From contig NZ_JACHEN010000036.1 of assembly GCF_014205875.1 (NCBI RefSeq), forward strand, positions 1-57,112: 57,112 nt of DNA. The letters are read 5' to 3'. The notes under the pieces are model-generated. The model did no database searches, was not told where the DNA came from, and saw only the letters and a list, made by a program, of their open reading frames with translations. The stretch comes from Anaerosolibacter carboniphilus. GTDB lineage: Bacteria; Bacillota; Clostridia; Peptostreptococcales; Thermotaleaceae. Each line of letters begins with the position of its first letter. Within the stretch, counting starts at the first letter, position 1. Made by a program: the position numbers and the translations under genes. This document shows, one piece after another, positions 43,643 to 52,006 of this stretch.

Positions 43643-44890
43643 ATGCTAATCATTACAGCGGATAACATTATTGAATACGTGCTGAATCACACAAGTATAT
43701 TTACAAATAATCATCTCTTCGTGGAGGATATCAGTGATTTTAATCCTGAAGAAGAAAAAGAAGGTTTTGTGAATTATATTTATAAGGTATATAACGATGA
43801 AAAATCAGTTATCGTAAAACAAGCCAGACCTTATTTAAAATATTTTGGAGAAGGCTATGGTCTTACTCCTTTTAGAAATGTTTTAGAGTATGAAACCCTC
43901 CGACTAAGGGGGCAAATCGTTTCAGCATATATTCCTGAGACTTATTATATTGACAGAGAAAATTATATTTTTATCATGGAAGATTTGTCTTATCTGAAAG
44001 TAATGAGGTTTCAACTAAATAAAATGGTGTATTTTCCAAAGTTCTCAAAGCAAGTTGGAGAATATTTGGCCAAGTCAAATTTTTATACATCAGAGCTTTA
44101 TCTGAAACCAGAAACCCATAGACTTCTTCAAGCGACATTTATCAATGCAGATATGCGATCTATTATGGAGAATGCCGCATTCATAAGAGCTGCTTTCTTA
44201 GGACTCAATTACAATACACCCAATAAAAAACTGTTAAACATATCCGAACTAGTATGGTCGAAAGATGAGGTTATTCTTGAATGCTATAAGATGCGGGACA
44301 TATTCATGAAAAGAGGTGAGTGCCTCATCCATGGTGATCTACATACTTCCAATATTTTTATTGACGCAGACAAGATGAAAATAATCGATATGGAGTATAC
44401 CTTCATGGGCCCATATTCCTTCGATATGGGATATTTAATCGCTCACTTGGTATCTCAATTTTCTGCATTCACTTTCAAATCAAACGTCGAAGAAGGTAAG
44501 AGAGAGCGTTATTGTGCTTATCTCCTGCATACCATTAAGGAAATCTATGATTATTATGTATATTTCTTTAACGAGTGTTGGGAAAAAGATGGAAAAGAAG
44601 CCTATAAGAATCTCAAGGGATATAAGGAATCGATTTTAGAGACTTTTTTGTCTGAGGTCATAGGCTTTGCGGCCTGTGCCAATATGATTCGACTCATATC
44701 CCTAGTAGGCTATCCTGATTTTGATGTCATAGAGGACATGACAGATCGATGTAATGCACAGGGCTTGTCGATTGCCATCGACCAGTTTATGCTTTTGAAT
44801 AGAAGTAAAATAAAATCTATGGATGAATTTATTCAGGTCATTTTAGATATTAGAAAAGATTATGTGAAGAATCTAGCGTTAAAACATTAA
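43643..44890 (+). CDS. mtnK: S-methyl-5-thioribose kinase (MtnK)
   Basis: MtnK phosphorylates methylthioribose in the methionine salvage pathway. The 415-residue protein is an aminoglycoside-phosphotransferase-fold kinase: GFVNYIYKVY and VIVKQARPYLK (nucleotide Lys), FIMEDLSYLK hinge, LIHGDLHTSNIF (catalytic Asp), and KIIDMEYTFMGPYSFD (metal Asp replaced by D-x-E as in MtnK). Match to MtnK is along the whole length. The ribosome site is unclear (GGGTGA at about nine bases). No other mtn gene is adjacent. A perfect 22-bp hairpin begins at its stop codon. Confidence 0.9.
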   Translation: MLIITADNIIEYVLNHTSIFTNNHLFVEDISDFNPEEEKEGFVNYIYKVYNDEKSVIVKQARPYLKYFGEGYGLTPFRNVLEYETLRLRGQIVSAYIPETYYIDRENYIFIMEDLSYLKVMRFQLNKMVYFPKFSKQVGEYLAKSNFYTSELYLKPETHRLLQATFINADMRSIMENAAFIRAAFLGLNYNTPNKKLLNISELVWSKDEVILECYKMRDIFMKRGECLIHGDLHTSNIFIDADKMKIIDMEYTFMGPYSFDMGYLIAHLVSQFSAFTFKSNVEEGKRERYCAYLLHTIKEIYDYYVYFFNECWEKDGKEAYKNLKGYKESILETFLSEVIGFAACANMIRLISLVGYPDFDVIEDMTDRCNAQGLSIAIDQFMLLNRSKIKSMDEFIQVILDIRKDYVKNLALKH

Positions 44891-44933
44891 TGAAATCAAG
44901 CTTTGGGGATTATCCCCAAAGCTTGATTTCATT
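44889..44933 (+). terminator. 22-bp perfect hairpin after mtnK
   Basis: Bases 44889-44910 and 44912-44933 are perfectly complementary around T44911. The arm includes the last two bases of the stop codon and GAAATCAAGCTTTGGGG. No T run follows (ATTGGAGAAAAT), but right-arm ATTTCATT is T-rich. Confidence 0.7.
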
Positions 44934-45328
44934 GGAGAAAATTTTCTTGGACAGTGGAGAATGTTGCAATTCCATCAGAAAATTTAGCTAAATTAACTTT
45001 GCACATAGAAAATGGGAAGAACTTGCATTGTCCATCGAAGAATCCTCTGATGTAGAGGAGATGACATGTACTGAAAATATGATTCGGGACTGTATTTCTG
45101 AATACGTAATAGAACTCTACTGAGTGCATATTAGATAACCTTGTAGGTGAAAATGAAAAATGACCGATGGGAATTGTCTTATACCAGGCAATTCAGCTCT
45201 AATAATAATAAAAGTGGGCATGATTGATACCCACACAATTGTTTTCACATCTAATTCACAATTTAGAAAAGATTACTGATAATAAAGTTTTGTTCGTATT
45301 CTCTGGCTGTTGATTTGCAGCATATAAA
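44934..45328. other. Gap with no recognised gene
   Basis: Only short dyads are seen: GAATTG/CAATTC near 45170-45193 and GTGGG/CCCAC near 45213-45234. The minus-strand ORF 44929-45129 has no ribosome site and no family pattern. This gap separates mtnK from the convergent cheX. Confidence 0.4.
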
Positions 45329-45781
45329 TTAGATATTAAATCCGATATTGAGTTCTATTTTGCCTGACTGTGTTTCGAAATCAATTGCTAGTGCTTCTAA
45401 AGCATTTATATCAGAAGGTTCAAGCAGCACGATAGGAGGACTAATCTGCAGTGTTACCCCTAATGACATAAACATTGTGGAAGCAGCTCCTGCAATCATG
45501 CTTGACAATTCGCCAATGGCACTTTTTGCCATATCATCAATAACAGATATACTCATACCCATCATCATGGTAGAAGCTAGTTTTTTAGCTGTATCCTGAG
45601 GCATGGATAACGCCATGTTTCCTTGAATGCCGCCTTTTAGGCATATGACTGTAGATATATCCAAATCAACGTACAATTTATCTTTCTTTTTGACGCCGAT
45701 TCGCTTTATATCCGTAATGCCTAACTGCTCCAGTGTTTTTGTGAAAGCTTCTATAAACGGATTAATATACTTTGCTTCCAT
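45329..45781 (-). CDS. cheX: CheX/CheC-type chemotaxis phosphatase-like protein, active-site Asn replaced
   Basis: The 150-residue protein has the CheX fold pattern: start EAKYINPFIEAFTKTLEQ, strands around LKGGIQGNMALSM, and helix DMAKSAIGELSSMIAGAAST, then a final SPPIVLLEP. CheX and CheC dephosphorylate CheY-P using Glu and Asn in an E-x-x-N motif. Here the segment reads E-L-S-S, so the Asn is Ser. Phosphatase activity may be low or lost, or another residue may act. The ATG at 45779-45781 follows GGAGACATTT; the frame is open to 45823. No other che genes are adjacent. Confidence 0.82.
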   Translation of the reverse strand: MEAKYINPFIEAFTKTLEQLGITDIKRIGVKKKDKLYVDLDISTVICLKGGIQGNMALSMPQDTAKKLASTMMMGMSISVIDDMAKSAIGELSSMIAGAASTMFMSLGVTLQISPPIVLLEPSDINALEALAIDFETQSGKIELNIGFNI

Positions 45782-45958
45782 AAATGTCTCCAATCTACTG
45801 CATTTCAGAAATTTCGATCGCAAGAACTGCTAGATCCCAAATTCCTGAAATACAATGCTTTATCGGTATTTCATGTAATGATTCAATAAAATATAGAGAT
45901 TTTGGTATCAAGCATTCATCCTGATCAAAAAAATCCTCTTTGGTCTTACATTATCAGC

Positions 45959-46147
45959 TTATTCCTTCGTATCTTTAAAATAGCTTTCCTTGTGGTATAA
46001 ATCATCAATTAATTGTTGTATTTTTATCTTTTGATAAGTTAAATACTCCACTTCTTTTAAATCGATAATGTCCTTATTTTTTTCTATTCTAGCATCCAGA
46101 ATATTAACTAATGAACGTAAATCATTAACTGTTTGCAGGCTTAGCAT
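45959..46147 (-). CDS. Small helical protein, distantly Spo0E-like
   Basis: I do not recognise this 62-residue protein with certainty. It is two predicted helices, roughly QTVNDLRSLVNILDARIEKN and LKEVEYLTYQKIKIQQLIDD. This is the size and helix layout of Spo0E-like phosphatases, which remove phosphate from Spo0A-P, but the SQELD signature is absent (TYQKI instead). The ATG at 46145-46147 follows AGGAGATGAAAA; the frame continues to 46165. It lies 177 bases upstream of cheX on the same strand. Confidence 0.5.
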   Translation of the reverse strand: MLSLQTVNDLRSLVNILDARIEKNKDIIDLKEVEYLTYQKIKIQQLIDDLYHKESYFKDTKE

Positions 46148-46393
46148 TTTTTCATCTCCTCTCATATGCTTCTCTATGTTGTTTCGTCCTTTTTAATACA
46201 TGGCTTAATACTTTTAGGTCAATCTTACTATCTAAAATGAATACATAGAACTAAGCATATAATGATCTATTTTTATGATTACGATATAATATAGAAAAAA
46301 TATGGATTTGTTATGAACTAAATCGTGATAGGAGCATATAATAATAAATGAACTCACTAGGTTATGGATTATTCTTAAGAATTAAATTAAGTA

Positions 46394-46422
46394 TTGCAAA
46401 TTGTGAAGGCATGTAGTAGAAT
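46394..46422 (+). promoter_or_regulatory. Possible promoter of the glutamine synthetase leader
   Basis: TTGCAA (46394-46399) and TAGAAT (46417-46422) are 17 bases apart. This would start a transcript near 46429 that includes both structured elements below. Weak -35. Confidence 0.45.
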
Positions 46423-46494
46423 ATGTAATAAATAATTTAAAAAATTAGTGAATTAAAATTAAATACTGATAGGTTAGTAGTAAATAATAAGGGC

Positions 46495-46594
46495 AAAGGC
46501 GTCCTAATTAATGAGTATTTTACTACTTGTAAAAATTACTATTGGAGTATTGTGAGCAATGGCGTTCTCAAGTTTATTTGAGGACGCCTTTTTT
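46495..46594 (+). ncRNA. Structured RNA / attenuator candidate 1 upstream of glutamine synthetase
   Basis: AAAGGCGTCCT (46495-46505) pairs perfectly with AGGACGCCTTT (46581-46591), closing a domain with TTTTAC/GTAAAA, CTATTG/CAATGG and CTCAA/TTGAG. In the other fold GGCGTTCTCAA (46561-46571) pairs with TTGAGGACGCC (46578-46588). Both end in TTTTTT at 46589-46594, so both are terminator-like. A free-standing small RNA or an upstream attenuator are the two readings; no known class is recognised. Confidence 0.55.
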
Positions 46595-46662
46595 ATATCT
46601 AGCAGGAAATTATATGGCCAGGAGTTCTATGCATAACTTGAATCAGAACTTTGAAGCAATTT

Positions 46663-46746
46663 GAGCAACGGAAATTTCAAGAGCCTTGCTCGAAGAAATT
46701 TCGTTGGCGACATGAGGAGATGCGATAGCAGCATCCGAATTTTTTT
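46663..46746 (+). ncRNA. Structured RNA / attenuator candidate 2 just upstream of glutamine synthetase
   Basis: GAGCAA (46663-46668) can pair with TTGCTC (46686-46691). Alternatively CAACG-G-AAATTTC (46666-46678) pairs with GAAATTTCGTTG (46695-46706). The two overlap and exclude each other. GATGC-GATAGCA-GCATC (46719-46735) then leads to a run of seven T (46740-46746), a terminator 48 bases before the gene start. The TGCGATAGCA core is shared with 32114-32123. Confidence 0.55.
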
Positions 46747-46794
46747 ATTTGGCTTATTATATTTTAAAATATTATTATACAAGGGGGACTTGAA

Positions 46795-48900
46795 ATAAAC
46801 TTTACAAATCAACCGTTAAGCGAAATCTTTGGCGCAAATGTATTTAATGATGCAGTTATGAGACAGCGCCTACCTAAAAACACGTACAAAGCATTGCGTA
46901 AAACAATTGATCTAGGAGTGGAATTAGACCCTGCAGTAGCAGAAGTTGTAGCAAATGCAATGAAAGATTGGGCTATTGAGAAAGGTGCAACTCACTTTAC
47001 CCATTGGTTCCAACCAATGACAGGTTTTACTGCTGAAAAGCATGATTCTTTTATTTCTCCAACACCAGATGGAAAAGTAATTATGGAGTTCTCTGGTAAA
47101 GAGTTGATTAAAGGAGAACCGGATGCATCTTCTTTCCCATCTGGAGGAATCCGTGCAACTTTCGAAGCAAGAGGTTATACTGCTTGGGATTGTACTTCCC
47201 CAGCCTTCATAAAAGAAGATACCCTCTGTATCCCAACTGCATTTTGTTCCTATACAGGAGAAGCGTTGGATAGGAAGACGCCACTGTTACGTTCTATGGA
47301 AGCTATTTCTAAACAAGCCCTTCGTGTATTAAGATTGTTTGGAAATGAAACATCACAAAAAGTAATTACAACTGTAGGTGCAGAACAAGAGTATTTCTTA
47401 ATAGATAAAGAATTCTTTAAGAAACGTAAGGACTTAGTATATACTGGAAGGACATTATTCGGAGCGATGCCTCCAAAAGGACAGGAATTAGAAGACCATT
47501 ATTTCGGAAGTTTAAAAGAAAGAGTTGCAGCATATATGAAAGAGTTAGACGCAGAATTATGGAAATTAGGCGTTGCTGCAAAAACAAGACATAACGAAGT
47601 TGCTCCTGCACAACATGAGTTAGCGCCAATTTTTTCTTCTACAAACATTGCTACAGATCACAATCAGTTGATTATGGACACGATGAAAAAGGTAGCAAAT
47701 CGTCATGGTTTAGTATGTCTATTGCATGAAAAGCCGTTCGCAGGTGTGAATGGATCTGGAAAACATAATAACTGGTCTATGAGTACTGATGATGGTATGA
47801 ATTTATTAGAACCAGGAACAACGCCCCACGAAAATGCACAGTTCTTGGTATTCTTAGCAGCAATCATCAAGGCGGTAGATGTGCATGCGGATTTACTTCG
47901 TCTTTCTGCAGCCAATACAGGAAATGACCATCGCTTGGGAGCAAATGAAGCACCGCCAGCAATCATTTCTATATTTCTTGGGGAACAATTAACGGATATT
48001 TTAGAACAAATTGAAAAAGGCCCTGCAACTTCTTCCAAACAGGGTGGCATGTTGACAATTGGTGTTTCTACGCTACCAGCTCTTCCAAAAGATGCAACAG
48101 ACCGTAATAGAACATCTCCATTTGCATTTACTGGAAACAAATTTGAATTTAGAATGGTTCCATCCTCTGCATCTATTTCAGGACCAAATGTTGTGCTAAA
48201 TACCATTGTTGCTGATGTATTATCCGAAATTGCAGATCAATTAGAAAAAGCAGCGGATTTCAATGGAGCTGTACAACAATTGTTACAAGACATTGTAAAA
48301 CAACATAGAAGAGTTATCTTCAATGGGAATGGGTATTCTGAAGACTGGGTTGAAGAAGCAGCAACAAGAGGTTTACCAAATATTCGTTCTACAGTAGAGG
48401 CGATTCCAGCCATCATTACTGAAAAAGCAATTTCCTTATACGCCAGACATGGTGTATTGAGTGAAGTAGAATTACACTCTAGATATGAAATCCTATTAGA
48501 AGAATATTCAAAACAAATCAATATTGAGGCAAGAACCATGATAGAAATGGGGAAACGTCAAATTATCCCAGCTGTAATTAAGTTTGCTACGGAGTTGGCA
48601 GCTTCTATCAATACAATTAAAGCAGCTGCGGCTGGTGCAGACGTAACTGTACAAGGGGATTTACTCGCAGAAGTTTCTTCAACGTTAGCTTCTTTCAAGG
48701 CGAAGTCATCTGCATTAGAAAAAGTAACTGAAGAAGCAGCTGATGTGGAAGGTGGTGCACTGACACAAGCTACATTCTATAGAGAATCTGTATTTCCAGC
48801 TATGGGTGAGTTGAGAAAAGTTGGAGATTATATTGAAACATTAGTAGATGAAGCACTATGGCCAATGCCTACCTATGGAGAATTATTGTTCCAGGTATAA
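46795..48900 (+). CDS. glnN: Glutamine synthetase type III (GlnN), predicted AUA start codon
   Basis: The 701-residue enzyme makes glutamine from glutamate and ammonia. It has the type III pattern: [88 protein letters not shown], and [17 protein letters not shown]. The first ATG (46858) would remove the conserved EIFGANVF part and has no ribosome site. AAGGGGG at 46781-46787 points to the ATA at 46795; the frame is closed by TAA at 46765-46767, and no ATG, GTG, TTG or CTG lies between. It is the only gene in its unit. Confidence 0.88.
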   Translation: MNFTNQPLSEIFGANVFNDAVMRQRLPKNTYKALRKTIDLGVELDPAVAEVVANAMKDWAIEKGATHFTHWFQPMTGFTAEKHDSFISPTPDGKVIMEFSGKELIKGEPDASSFPSGGIRATFEARGYTAWDCTSPAFIKEDTLCIPTAFCSYTGEALDRKTPLLRSMEAISKQALRVLRLFGNETSQKVITTVGAEQEYFLIDKEFFKKRKDLVYTGRTLFGAMPPKGQELEDHYFGSLKERVAAYMKELDAELWKLGVAAKTRHNEVAPAQHELAPIFSSTNIATDHNQLIMDTMKKVANRHGLVCLLHEKPFAGVNGSGKHNNWSMSTDDGMNLLEPGTTPHENAQFLVFLAAIIKAVDVHADLLRLSAANTGNDHRLGANEAPPAIISIFLGEQLTDILEQIEKGPATSSKQGGMLTIGVSTLPALPKDATDRNRTSPFAFTGNKFEFRMVPSSASISGPNVVLNTIVADVLSEIADQLEKAADFNGAVQQLLQDIVKQHRRVIFNGNGYSEDWVEEAATRGLPNIRSTVEAIPAIITEKAISLYARHGVLSEVELHSRYEILLEEYSKQINIEARTMIEMGKRQIIPAVIKFATELAASINTIKAAAAGADVTVQGDLLAEVSSTLASFKAKSSALEKVTEEAADVEGGALTQATFYRESVFPAMGELRKVGDYIETLVDEALWPMPTYGELLFQV

Positions 48901-48925
48901 GAAAAAAATGAGGAGAGGCTTTCTA

Positions 48926-48973
48926 AAATAAAGAAGATACTGTAATCCATGGATTACAGTATCTTCTTTATTT
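48926..48973. terminator. 48-bp perfect palindrome after glnN
   Basis: Every base from 48926 to 48973 pairs around the centre 48949/48950, giving a 24-bp half. The arms include AAAGAAGATACTGTAATCC, and the right arm ends in CTTCTTTATTT. It probably terminates glnN and may block read-through in both directions. Confidence 0.8.
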
Positions 48974-49040
48974 ATTGAGGACTGTCATTAGACCCTGTTG
49001 TTCTGAAATAGGTGGGTATAGAAAAGCATATCCCTCAGAT

Positions 49041-49071
49041 ACTGCAGGTTACATCACAACGGCTGCAGCTT
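49041..49071 (+). promoter_or_regulatory. Candidate LytTR-type operator repeat
   Basis: ACTGCAGGTT (49041-49050) and GCTGCAGCTT (49062-49071) are direct repeats spaced exactly 21 bp, two helical turns, as is typical of LytTR regulator sites. A TATAAT at 49113-49118 follows about 42 bases later and then the LytTR gene itself. Confidence 0.5.
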
Positions 49072-49139
49072 GCTAATGGGGCTGTTGAATTCAGAAAATT
49101 GCTGACATATACTATAATTGAAAGAAGGGGGGAGCCAAG

Positions 49140-49577
49140 ATGAAAATTACGATTGAGAATATCCCTGTTGGAAGCGAGCCTGAAATAATAATAAAATGCA
49201 ATGAACCTGATGACGCATTATTGCAGCTCATTTATTCTATTAAATCGGCTTCCAAAAAACTTATTGGGATTTCAGATTCACAAATGCACATTATCAATCC
49301 TAAAGATGTTTTTTATTTTGAATCAGTAGACAATAAAGTATTTATTTATTGCCAAAAGATGGTTTATCAATCAAAGCTTAAACTCTATGAGATTGAGGCG
49401 GAATATGAGAATGGAGACTTTTTTAGGGCATCAAAATCAACAATTCTCAATATCTCAAAAATAGAATCTGTAAGCCCCATTTTCTATGGAAGGTTTGAAG
49501 CTCTGCTACAGAATGGAGAAAAAGTATTTATTTCAAGACAATATGTTCCTGTACTCAAAAAAAAATTAGGATTATAG
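49140..49577 (+). CDS. LytTR DNA-binding domain regulator
   Basis: The 145-residue protein has a short N-terminal beta region and a C-terminal LytTR domain (about 45-143): KDVFYFESVDNKVFIY, YEIEAEYENGDFFRASKSTILN and SRQYVPVLKKKLGL. No receiver domain, so it is not a standard response regulator. Such LytTR proteins are typically encoded next to a DUF3021 membrane protein that controls them; that partner follows 12 bases later. The ATG follows AAGGGGGGAGCCAAG. Confidence 0.9.
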   Translation: MKITIENIPVGSEPEIIIKCNEPDDALLQLIYSIKSASKKLIGISDSQMHIINPKDVFYFESVDNKVFIYCQKMVYQSKLKLYEIEAEYENGDFFRASKSTILNISKIESVSPIFYGRFEALLQNGEKVFISRQYVPVLKKKLGL

Positions 49578-49589
49578 GGAGGCTGTATC

Positions 49590-50027
49590 ATGAAAATGAG
49601 AAAATATTTGGAGCATTTTTTGAAGGATTTTTTTGTAGCTTGCGGATGTTTGATGATCATTGTAACAATATTTATGGAGATGTATTCCGTAGAAACAATG
49701 AAAGCTTCACTGCTATGGCAAATTATATTAGGGGCTTCGGCATATACATTTTATAAGTACGCTTTTGCAACAAAATATGAGTTAGGAAAAAAAGCGCAAC
49801 TGATTTGCTTTTCTATTTCTTCTACACTGGCAGACGTGATGATCGTATTATGGTTATTCTTATTTAGTCCTGGTAGAGTTACTGATAAAAATCTTTTAAT
49901 AATCTATATTATTGTGATTCTTGCTGTAAAAGGATTGGTCCATGCAATGATGTATATTGATGGCCAAACACAGGCAAAACAGCTTAATGAAAAGCTAAGT
50001 GAGTATAGGAACGGTGAGAAGGCCTAA
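49590..50027 (+). CDS. DUF3021 membrane protein, partner of the LytTR regulator
   Basis: The 145-residue protein has four membrane helices (about 12-30, 40-57, 70-90 and 98-120) and the DUF3021 layout, ending in a charged cytoplasmic tail. In related systems it holds or inhibits the LytTR regulator; that is known of the family, not shown here. The ATG follows AGGGAGGCTGTATC. A terminator lies 90 bases after it. Confidence 0.85.
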   Translation: MKMRKYLEHFLKDFFVACGCLMIIVTIFMEMYSVETMKASLLWQIILGASAYTFYKYAFATKYELGKKAQLICFSISSTLADVMIVLWLFLFSPGRVTDKNLLIIYIIVILAVKGLVHAMMYIDGQTQAKQLNEKLSEYRNGEKA

Positions 50028-50114
50028 TTTTGGCACAATTTCTCATTTTAAATAAAAGTCTGTTTGCTCATAAGAGTAAATATAATGAAGTGTATTATTT
50101 CATGCAGGTAGATG

Positions 50115-50146
50115 AAAAACCCCTATTTTGCCGATAGGGGTTTTTA
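50115..50146. terminator. Bidirectional terminator between DUF3021 and anti-sigma genes
   Basis: AAAAACCCCTAT (50115-50126) pairs with ATAGGGGTTTTT (50134-50145), 12 bp with loop TTTGCCG. Both strands give a T run. Confidence 0.92.
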
Positions 50147-50209
50147 ACTAGAATATCATTTCATTTATTTTAAGATTACACATACAAATAGTTGCTCAAG
50201 GGTTTTTAA

Positions 50210-50665
50210 TTAAAAAAGATGCAACACATATTTAAGCAGCAAATAAATTCCCAATATAGCAAACACAATAATTGTGCCAATAGCTTTTCCTATAAAAAAT
50301 CTGCTCATGCGGTTATCTCCTTTCAAATCAAATTTAAATATTAGTACGCCTATAAAAATAATGCTCAAAACCATAATAATTGATGGCATAAAGCTTGAAG
50401 ACGAATTTTTATTTAATACCATCCCGATAAAAGCTCCTATAAATAATAATGCTGATGTGATAAAAAACAGTTTTTTCTTGATTGAAGATAGAATTCTTTT
50501 ATCGTCAATTTCTGTTCCTATTGGCAAAGTGTAATTTTCAAACTCATGTTTACAGCTTTCACAGTTTTTCAGATGCTCAGAGACTAATTTCGTACTATCC
50601 TTACTTGCCACATGATCCTTCACAAGTGGTATTAAATCCAAAATAACATCGCAGGATATGTTCAA
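50210..50665 (-). CDS. Zinc-finger (ZAS/zf-HC2) anti-sigma factor
   Basis: The 151-residue protein starts CDVILDLIPLVKDH and has EHLKNCESC (H-x3-C-x2-C), the zinc anti-sigma motif, at about residues 30-38. Then come three membrane helices (about 65-82, 92-110 and 125-148). It would hold the ECF sigma factor at the membrane until a signal releases it. The start is TTG (50663-50665), overlapping the TGA of the sigma gene, with AAAGGAGG before it. No other target gene is adjacent. Confidence 0.85.
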   Translation of the reverse strand: MNISCDVILDLIPLVKDHVASKDSTKLVSEHLKNCESCKHEFENYTLPIGTEIDDKRILSSIKKKLFFITSALLFIGAFIGMVLNKNSSSSFMPSIIMVLSIIFIGVLIFKFDLKGDNRMSRFFIGKAIGTIIVFAILGIYLLLKYVLHLF

Positions 50666-51150
50666 ATTAATTCCTCCTTTTTCAAAATAGACTTAAGCCA
50701 CTTTTTCGTTCTAAAATCTATTACTCTTGCTGAGTTCTCAGAAATACTTATTTTTTCTGATATTTCATAGTAACTTATCCCGTTTATACGCATGCTAACT
50801 ATTTTTTGTGTTTGCTCATCTTTTGTTTTTAGAAGCTCCCATACTCTATCGCCTATTTGTTTTGTAATAAAGATATCCATCGTACTGTCCGTAACATATA
50901 GTTCTAAAAGGTCGCTATATTCCACAGAGGGTTTGTCTTTACGTAAATTTTGAAGCCATAAATGGCGAGCAATGCCAAATAGCCATGTTTTAATGGATGA
51001 ATTACCCTTGAAATTGGTAATAGAGTAGATTGCCTTTACAAATGTCTCTGAGAGTAAATCTTCTGAAAGGGTAGGATTATGGGTAATACTCAACAAATAA
51101 TTATATATCTCTTGCTTATATTTTAAATATAGTTTCTCTATTTGCTTCAT
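50662..51150 (-). CDS. ECF-type RNA polymerase sigma factor
   Basis: The 162-residue sigma factor has region 2 (LYLKYKQEIYNYLLS, SEDLLSETFVKAIYS, IKTWLFGIARHLWLQNLRK) and region 4 (MRINGISYYEISEKISISENSARVIDFRTKKWLK). Regions 1.1 and 3 are missing, as in all ECF factors. The ATG follows AAAGGAGGATTCAA. It overlaps and is coupled to the anti-sigma gene. The region upstream of it (51151-51200) has TCACAT repeats but no box I can assign. Confidence 0.92.
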   Translation of the reverse strand: MKQIEKLYLKYKQEIYNYLLSITHNPTLSEDLLSETFVKAIYSITNFKGNSSIKTWLFGIARHLWLQNLRKDKPSVEYSDLLELYVTDSTMDIFITKQIGDRVWELLKTKDEQTQKIVSMRINGISYYEISEKISISENSARVIDFRTKKWLKSILKKEELI

Positions 51151-51210
51151 TTGAATCCTCCTTTCATATAATTAGTCACATTATGACATGAATTATTACA
51201 TTGTTTTAGA

Positions 51211-51240
51211 AAAAAGTAGCGTGCCAGTTTCTGGCACGCT
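51211..51240 (-). terminator. Terminator of the DUF1697 gene
   Basis: AGCGTGCCAG (51218-51227) pairs with CTGGCACGCT (51231-51240). On the minus strand the stem is followed by ACTTTTTTCT. Confidence 0.88.
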
Positions 51241-51272
51241 GGTAGATCGAATATAGTTTATGGGTTTTGAAA

Positions 51273-51833
51273 TCAATGCTTTATGGTCTTCGCTAACATG
51301 GAGAGCTTGCTTAGTGTTTTCCAGTTTCGTACGGTAGCAGGCACATCTAGCTTCTGAAGATTGTTAGCAAGTTTAGAATTACGAATGCTATGACGGAATA
51401 AAAGATAAATATCTCGACCTTTGATTTTGTACATATCTTCTTGACTTTCATAAACGCTTAATTGTTCAACTTTCTCTTTTGAAGGGATTTGAGCCATCAG
51501 CGAAACATATAAGCTCTCTACTTGTGATAACGATTCCGCTTCTAATACTTGTTCCTTTGAGAACGGGCAATTTTGTACAATACGCTCTAACTCCTCCGCC
51601 GTTCTCAAAACAACTGTAATTGATAATCCGTAATCTTCAACAATTTTCTGTTCAATTTTCAGGGTAAGTGATTCTTCATCCTCGTTTGATTCAAATAGAA
51701 CATTACCACTTTGTATGTACGTTTGCACCCGGCCAAGACCGATTGCTTCAAACGTTTGCTTTAAATCAGCCATTTTGATTACATTTCTTCCGCCTACATT
51801 AATCCCTCGTAAGAATGCTATATAAATATTCAT
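51273..51833 (-). CDS. DUF1697 family protein
   Basis: The 186-residue protein matches DUF1697: YIAFLRGINVGGRNVIKMADL, VQTYIQSGNVLFES and a C-terminal RNSKLANNLQKLDVPATVRNWKT with TLSKL. All landmark residues are present and the length is normal. The biochemical function of the family is not known. The ATG has no strong ribosome site (AGAGAGGCTT). It is a single gene with a terminator, on the same strand as the sigma/anti-sigma pair. Confidence 0.9.
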   Translation of the reverse strand: MNIYIAFLRGINVGGRNVIKMADLKQTFEAIGLGRVQTYIQSGNVLFESNEDEESLTLKIEQKIVEDYGLSITVVLRTAEELERIVQNCPFSKEQVLEAESLSQVESLYVSLMAQIPSKEKVEQLSVYESQEDMYKIKGRDIYLLFRHSIRNSKLANNLQKLDVPATVRNWKTLSKLSMLAKTIKH

Positions 51834-52006
51834 CCTATAAGCCTCTCTTTTGAAATTTTATTTATGAATTCTTGATGCGACTCATTTGTATATTAGTATA
51901 ATAGCCTGTGGAGCAGATACCCCTAGCGATATGAGTGAATAAAACTCTATATCATATTTATTATACAATAGTAAATGCTATTTCAAAAGAATATCGCATG
52001 TTAATT

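Noticed and set aside
44929..45129. Minus-strand ORF of 66 codons between mtnK and cheX
   Set aside because: No ribosome site and no protein-like composition; it begins in a hairpin arm.
46454..46594. Glutamine riboswitch or T-box leader upstream of glnN
   Set aside because: Neither the glutamine riboswitch core nor the AGGGTGGNACCGCG T-box sequence is present.
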